From Voacanga thouarsii (taxonomy: Eukaryota; Streptophyta; Magnoliopsida; Gentianales; Apocynaceae): 64,000 nucleotides of DNA. Made by a program: the position numbers and the translations under genes. The stretch is taken from NCBI GenBank assembly GCA_026120185.1, contig JANUWF010001109.1, forward strand, positions 1,852,001 through 1,916,000. Direction: 5' to 3'. The notes beneath the pieces are model-generated. The model ran no database searches. It was given only the letters and a program-made list of their open reading frames with translations, and was not told the DNA's origin. This document shows positions 58,880 to 64,000 of the stretch, piece after piece (the stretch's first letter is position 1; every line of letters starts with the position of its first letter).

Positions 58880-60223
58880 ATATCTCTAAGTTGTTAGGAG
58901 TGCTTTCTTTACTTTTTGATTTTTTTTTAATGTTTTTTGTTCTTAACCTTGTTTTCTTTTATTTTGTTTAGCTTTATTTTCCTTTTCTATTTTATGGTTT
59001 GTTTTGTATTTTACTTCTAAGTGTAGAACATTGTTAAGGCAAATGCTCTTTCCGCGGATTGGAATTCAACTATCTTGTAGCTTTTATTAAACTATATGCC
59101 TTAGAAAGTATTTCCTTTTCCTTGTTCCCTTTTATTGTTTTAGTTTTTTTGCTGGCTATGCTTTCTTATGATACTTTAGGCCATTAAGGATAATATCCAA
59201 TTTATATGTAGGGTGGGGATTAGTAATATTCTTGCCAAGAGAATTTTGAGCTTTGGTTGCTAAAATACTGAATTGTTGTTGCCAAAAATGATCTTTTTTT
59301 TTTTTTAGATGTTTTAATTTTTATTTTTGCATAAGAATTTTGTTTTCCATTTTATTTGGTTGAGTTGAGTTTATGTAAACTTGGATATTTAGTGTGATAT
59401 AGGTAAGTATTAAGAATTTAAGTTAACATTGTGTATTCTTTAGTAGTCAAATGAAGCCTTTTCTTGTAGCTTTTGGTTAAAGGTTGATGTGATGAAGTAT
59501 AAATTGAGATTATTGATTGATTTGTGTTTTGTGTTCTTCTAAACTTGTCCTAATTTTGAGTTTAAGTAAATGGGGCTAGTAAGGTTAAAAAAATATATGT
59601 TGAAACAAATGAGAGTCAGAAGAGATTTATATACCCATTCTAGAAAAAGTGAAGAGAAAAAAATTTCCAGAATACGAAACGCATATCCTTTGGCAAAAAA
59701 CAACGTGTGTAAAAGAAAAATGCACTTATCTTACTAAAAATTTTGAGTTGAAATTTTTTTTCTTAAACATATTTTAAGGGGGTCAATACAGTGAGTGAAG
59801 AGAAATCTATTCACTTGAGGTTATGAATTCTTAAAAAAAGAAGAATGAAAGAAAAAACGAATAAAAATCCTCTAGTTTGCTACTCAAGTTGTAGAAGTTT
59901 AGAGTCATAAAACATGAGTTGGCTCGATTATCTTAGGCTTATATTACTTACATTGTCCATTTGGCTATGGTTGCAAAAATGGATGACTTTTAATGAATTG
60001 AAATGAACTTGTTTAACTTAACTTTGATGGTCTTGGTTATATCTATCTAAATATATGGGTTCGCATGAGTTTGAATTGATTGAGTACTTGTTGAATTGGA
60101 TTCTTAAGTAGGTAGAGGAATAGTATCTTTTTTATGTTGGACATTGATCTTTGTTTTGTTAGAAGTTGATTTGCTCGTGAATGTGTTTCTTGAGGACAAG
60201 CCAAGTCTCTAGTGTGGGGGAAT
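58880..60223. other. Athila 3' non-coding spacer and polypurine tract
   Basis: About 1.3 kb without any ORF of note; some Athila elements have an env-like gene here but none can be read. A T/C-rich tract lies at 58905-59000. AGTGTGGGGGAAT at 60211-60223 directly before the LTR is the polypurine tract. Confidence 0.65.
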
Positions 60224-61671
60224 TAATAGAATTTAAACTTACCTATATTTTTTTAGCCATTAAAGGTAAATTTGTGTTGTTTTTGTATGTAATGGCTATT
60301 TAGTTCCTCTATTTTGTGATGTTTTGATGATAATTTATATGAAAAGATTTTTATTGTTGTAGGAAGGTTTTTCTTAGATTTTTACTTAGAATTGTAGAAG
60401 AGAAGCCGAAATTAGGCTTGTTCCAGTAGTGAACTAGCACCGACTTAGAGAAGTTGAATTGGCTACGACTTAGTTTAGGAAAATAGGAGAAAATAGAGCA
60501 ATTTTGGACTCAGTACAAAGCTGAGCTGGCACCGACTGCTCTCAACTGAATCAGCATCGGCCCAATGCTGGACAGAGGAGGCGAAGAATCCTTTTTTAAC
60601 CAGAATTTGGAAACTACTGTACAAATCCTTTGGAAATTGATTTGTGGTCGGGGAAGGACTTCATTGGATGAATTTTAGCAACTGAAAACATCTATTTAAG
60701 TTTAGAAAAATATAGACAACATATGAATTCAATGAGTCAAAATGGAGATTGATCATTGAAAAGGAAAATTGAACAAGAATGAGCATTGCTTTTGGAGAAG
60801 TCTTCATTGAAGAAAGAATGGCTTCTCTATGAGTTCCTATCTTTTTTCTTTGTTTTCTTTTCTTCAATAATATTGAGTTTAATATTTTAATTGTATTTAG
60901 ATGATGTTTTGAAATTCATGACTCCGTATTAATTTTGGTTACTTGATCAATTAATTGTTGATTTATGGTAATTGACTACTTACATTTATTTGGTGAATTG
61001 ATTGATTGTTTCTCCCTTCTAATTAACTTTTAAAAAAAAAAGGTTAGGAGGACTTTTAATCTAATTAATTTTATATTTATTATCTCTTAATCAACTTGAA
61101 AGAGAGTTAGGAGTGCAAAACTTAAGTAATCAAATGTTTATTAATTTCACCTAAAGATAGGAGAATTAATTGATTTTATACTTTTATATCACATAGAGAT
61201 AAGGGTTTTTGTTTAAGGAATTATTTTTAATACATCTTTTGGTTGTTTTGGTGAGGTAGAGATATTCACTAATTTAGTTAAAAGATAATAAATTCATAAC
61301 TCAAGAGAGAGTAGAGTCTATTTTATTTCTTCATGATGCTAGATTGGTAATTGACTAGGATAAGTGTTAAATTGATCATTGTCATATCTTTAAGAACTTC
61401 TATCTAATTTCATGTCTTCTTATTCTTGATTTTACAAATGTTTTATTTGGTTTTTATTTGATTACTTTAGTTTAGTAGGTTAAACAAAGGATGAAAAGTA
61501 ATTAAGAGTTGTTGTTCCTTACGGATCGATACTCGTTAATTCTCTATATTCTGCCTTACGATGAGTATACTTGCTCAATATATGTGATTTTGCGGTTAAC
61601 ATTTTAATTAAAACTTGCTTGGAAATATGCTAAAGAATGAATGATTTTGTATACCTAAAATCCACTTATCA
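60224..61671 (+). repeat. 3' LTR of Athila element
   Basis: It starts TAATAGAATTTAAAC (mutated TG end) and finishes CCACTTATCA, about 1.45 kb. It aligns to the left LTR and provides the empty site for the solo LTR inserted there. Confidence 0.88.
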
Positions 61672-62420
61672 ACAGATGACATAATTGTAGAGTAATATTA
61701 GGTGAACTTTAGGGAATTTGAAATTCCAAGTGATTAAGAAAAAGGGTTCTCTAAAAATGTAAAGTTGCCCTTAATGAATACCATTAGAGGCCGTTGATAG
61801 GATGCTTGAGGGAGAATTTTGAGGATTTAACAATAAGAGATTTCAAATTAAAATTTAGTAGGAGAAAAATGGTAATGTTGGCTAAGATTAGGAGTGAAAA
61901 AGGAAACCAAATTTAGTCTCTAAACTCCTTTAATAGACAATGCCCCTAAATATAGAAGTTGATTCCTATGAATGTGGCCGGTGATTTAGGGGAACTATTG
62001 TAGGAAACAATAAATTTTAAAACTACAAGATTGGGAAAAGGTAAGAGTTGGCTAAGGGATTTAAGAAAACAAGAATTAAAGAAATTTAGCAAAGGCTAGA
62101 ATTTGAACCTTGGTTATTAGATGTGAAGCTCAAAGCTCTAACCACTATACCATACCTACTCTTACATTCTCTTATATTTACTAAAATCATTTATACCCTT
62201 AGCTCAACATACTATATCCAATACTAACCCATATAAAGGCTTAAGTACATAAACAAGGTAGCTCTTTCTCACTTACTTCCACTTAAACTATTCTACTAGG
62301 CCATAAATAACCCTAGCCAACACACACATAAGCACATTCTAAGTTCAAATGCATGTTGGGAATGATATTCAATGCATGATCTCCTCTATTTTTAAGGGTG
62401 AGTTAAGGTCAGGTATTACA
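61672..62420 (-). mobile_element. Chromoviral-type LTR, 5' end (right of Athila)
   Basis: Minus-strand LTR starting TGTAATACCTGACC at 62420, analogous to TGTGAAACCCCACC at 24676. It has the tRNA-like module at 62095-62155 and runs to the Athila insertion at 61671, then continues at 41756. To its right a LINE begins, so it probably inserted into that LINE or lies at its broken edge. Confidence 0.65.
62095..62155 (-). other. tRNA-like module inside LTR
   Basis: The minus strand reads GGTATAGTGGTTAGAGC (D-arm-like, A-box-like) and, about 25 bases later, AAGGTTCAAATTC (T-arm-like, B-box-like). It is the best-preserved of three copies at the same LTR position. Confidence 0.5.
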
Positions 62421-62900
62421 CCCATCATGACAGATATGTTCACTAAGATGGAAAGGCACTCATATGCTTGAGTTCTAGTTGATATTGATGTATCCAAGGC
62501 ACTTGTTCAAAATATACCCACTAAGCTGCCTTTTGATAAGATAAAACAACAGAAGGTGGAATACGAATTCAAACCATCTTTGTGCTCAAAATACTGTTGG
62601 TTTGGGCATACAATTGAGGGCTACATGGGAGAATAAATGGACAACAAGCAGAAAGAGTTATGCTTAACAAAAAATGTTAGAAACAACCTACAAGGAAGCA
62701 AACAAAACATAGCGTAGATCCTTTACCGATAGCTAGTGAGCGTGAGGTAGAACCGGCAGCCGAGGCTACCATGCAAGATAAGGAATCCAACTTTACTACT
62801 AGGCACAGGCTTGATAAGGCTGAGGTGTCCCACAAAATGGTTGGCGACTCATTGAAACAGGAAAAACAGAGCAAACTTTCAGCTACTTGCGCCTAACCCA
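62421..62900 (+). pseudogene. LINE ORF1 C-terminal half
   Basis: Translation reads MTDMFTKMERHSYA, a stop, VLVDIDVSKALVQNIPTKLP, then KVEYEFKPSLCSKYCWFGHT and IEGY. This is the RNA-binding and zinc-knuckle region of plant LINE ORF1 (CX2CX4HX4C with the last Cys changed to Tyr). A polar tail follows in another frame. Stops and a frameshift are present. Confidence 0.75.
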
Positions 62901-63177
62901 CCATAGTTGTGCGTGCTACTAGTAGGCCTTTTAAGGTGCCTAAAGGTCAAGATCTCACTATTAACCAGAGAGAAATAAGGTCATGGAGCAAGTTTAGGGG
63001 CCCTGGCGAACACAAACAAGCATATAACAAGAAGCAAGATTGATGAAGGAATAGATTGCCATAGCAGAGGCTTGGATAATATTATTGTTGCTAAGATGAA
63101 TATGTAGACAGACTTGTTGAAAAAAGAGATTGAGAACATGGTTAAGGCTATTGAGATCCTAGTCAGTTACTCATAAA

Positions 63178-64000
63178 GGTAGCATCATGGAATATTAGTG
63201 GCTTTAATAAAGTTCTTATATAGTGCAATGTGGCTTTAATAAAGTCACCCATACTGTGCTATATAGGAACTTTATTTGCTGACATGGCTTCGATTTATTT
63301 GTTATTATTGAAGCTAAACTTTCTCCACAAAACATGGAAGCTTTCATTGCCTCTAGGTTGGTAAGGTGGAGATTTTGTCACAATCTCGATGACCATCCAG
63401 GTAGTAGGAATTTTATGTTCTGGAACCTACTGATTATGTCTATCTAGCACATTCAAACTACTAACTGGGTAATTAATTGCTCAGTAAAGTGTAGGATTTC
63501 TCACTGCTATATTTATATTTTTCTTTTGTCTACGCCTTGGACACTATTGTTGCTAGGAGACCATTGTGGGCTTTTTTGGTTGATATGGCTACTACAATTT
63601 CTATTCTCTGGGTTCTCATAGGGGATTTTAACTTTTATTGGCTTGCATCAGATAATTGATTGGCTGACATGTCACGTCGTATAAACTACTGATTTTTGGT
63701 AATTTTTGTGCTAATTGGGACATTGAAGACCTACCTTTCTCTGGGGAATTTTATACTTAGATCAATCTGCATGTTTGGTTCAAAATTAATCAAATCATGG
63801 GAAACGACTTATGGTTCTAGTCATCATGGAAAGCTACTGCAGAAATCATGCCTATTGGATGCCTATCTGATTATTCCTTTTGTATTTAAACTCTCTTACA
63901 AAGTATAAAGTAGCGCAACAAACTGTTTAAATTTCTTAATATGTAGGCAGATAATGGGAGGTTTTTGGACATTGTCACACAAGCATGGGCTAACAATCTT
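63178..64000 (+). pseudogene. LINE endonuclease (APE-type), partial
   Basis: KVASWNISGFNKVL marks the start of the endonuclease. In other frames EAKLSPQNMEAFIASRLVRW, SRNFMFWN, then WVLIGDFNFYWL (about 63605-63645, with the GDFN catalytic motif) and NWDIEDLPFSGEFYTW (63712-63760) follow. NGRFLDIVTQAWANN closes the window. It is frame-broken and cut by the window end. Confidence 0.75.

Larger units (their letters stand above)
41757..61671 (+). mobile_element. Athila-type Ty3/gypsy element with two nested insertions
   Basis: Full-length element with LTRs at 41757-45163 and 60224-61671. Flanking bases ATAGA (41752-41756) and ACAGA (61672-61676) are a target duplication with one C/T change. The primer site is of the tRNA-Asp type used by Athila. 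Gag/protease, RT, RNase H and integrase occur in gypsy order, then a 1.3-kb 3' non-coding spacer and a GGGGG-containing polypurine tract (60213-60223). A 2-kb solo LTR sits in the left LTR and a 9.1-kb copia element splits the RT. Without them it is about 8.8 kb, short for Athila mainly because gag is largely missing. All genes are broken. Confidence 0.9.
62421..64000 (+). mobile_element. L1-type LINE, ORF1 end and endonuclease start
   Basis: Plus-strand plant LINE running off the window edge. ORF1 C-terminal half comes first, then the endonuclease. It starts abruptly at the LTR edge, so the ORF1 N-terminus is missing. Frames are broken. It is not the same copy as the LINE at 5583-8830, which is in the opposite orientation and carries overlapping domains. 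Confidence 0.8.

Noticed and set aside
62095..62155. Nuclear tRNA gene
   Set aside because: D- and T-arm-like words are present but no acceptor stem pairs and the module sits at a fixed place inside an LTR family; kept only as a tRNA-like module.

Overview
The window is nuclear DNA from a flowering plant, probably a eudicot. It is AT-rich, the single host gene I recognise has GT-AG introns, and the rest is mostly nested retrotransposons of classic plant lineages (Athila-type and chromoviral Ty3/gypsy, Ty1/copia, L1-type LINEs). I see no bacterial operons, CRISPR arrays or nuclear rRNA/tRNA genes, and the species cannot be named from this alone.

The host gene is DCP5 (Decapping 5, LSM14/RAP55/Trailer Hitch family) on the minus strand at 9734-18808. 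Seven exons with consensus splice sites and continuous phase encode about 550 residues. They carry the N-terminal LSm14 domain, a Ser/Pro/Gln-rich middle, the DFDF motif, the FFD and TFG boxes and a short RGG tail. Its introns hold a GC-rich hairpin insertion (16298-16379) and a fold-back MITE-like repeat (11253-11585).

Left of DCP5 (1-8830) lie four broken elements end to end. They are the 3' end of an Athila-type integrase (259-1543, minus), the 5' part of a chromoviral-type LTR (1544-3884, plus), a 5' LTR, primer site and gag stump of another LTR element (3885-5582, minus), and a decayed L1-type LINE (5583-8830, minus).

Right of DCP5, after about 1.2 kb of AT-rich upstream sequence, is a three-level nest. 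A Ty1/copia element (20216-32014, minus, near-perfect target duplication) is broken in gag by a 4.3-kb chromoviral-type solo LTR (24676-30964, exact duplication ACTAT). That LTR is itself broken by a 2-kb solo LTR (25876-27885, exact duplication AACCA). Then come a LINE RNase H relic (32418-32880), minus-strand chromoviral LTRs (33861-41756), one of them attached to the chromodomain end of a chromovirus pol, and a 20-kb Athila-type element (41757-61671, plus). The Athila left LTR holds a second copy of the 2-kb solo LTR (42961-44949). Its reverse transcriptase is split by a 9.1-kb Ty1/copia element with 1.7-kb LTRs (47694-56789, exact duplication AAACC). The split chromoviral LTR resumes at 61672-62420, and the window ends inside a plus-strand LINE (62421-64000).

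All the transposon reading frames carry stops or frameshifts, so none looks autonomous. No dedicated new gene system was found. The less ordinary signals are the intronic GC-rich hairpin with a 14-bp direct repeat, tRNA-like modules inside the chromoviral LTRs, a 187-bp miniature LTR-like unit, and an Athila primer site decayed purely by C-to-T/G-to-A changes.
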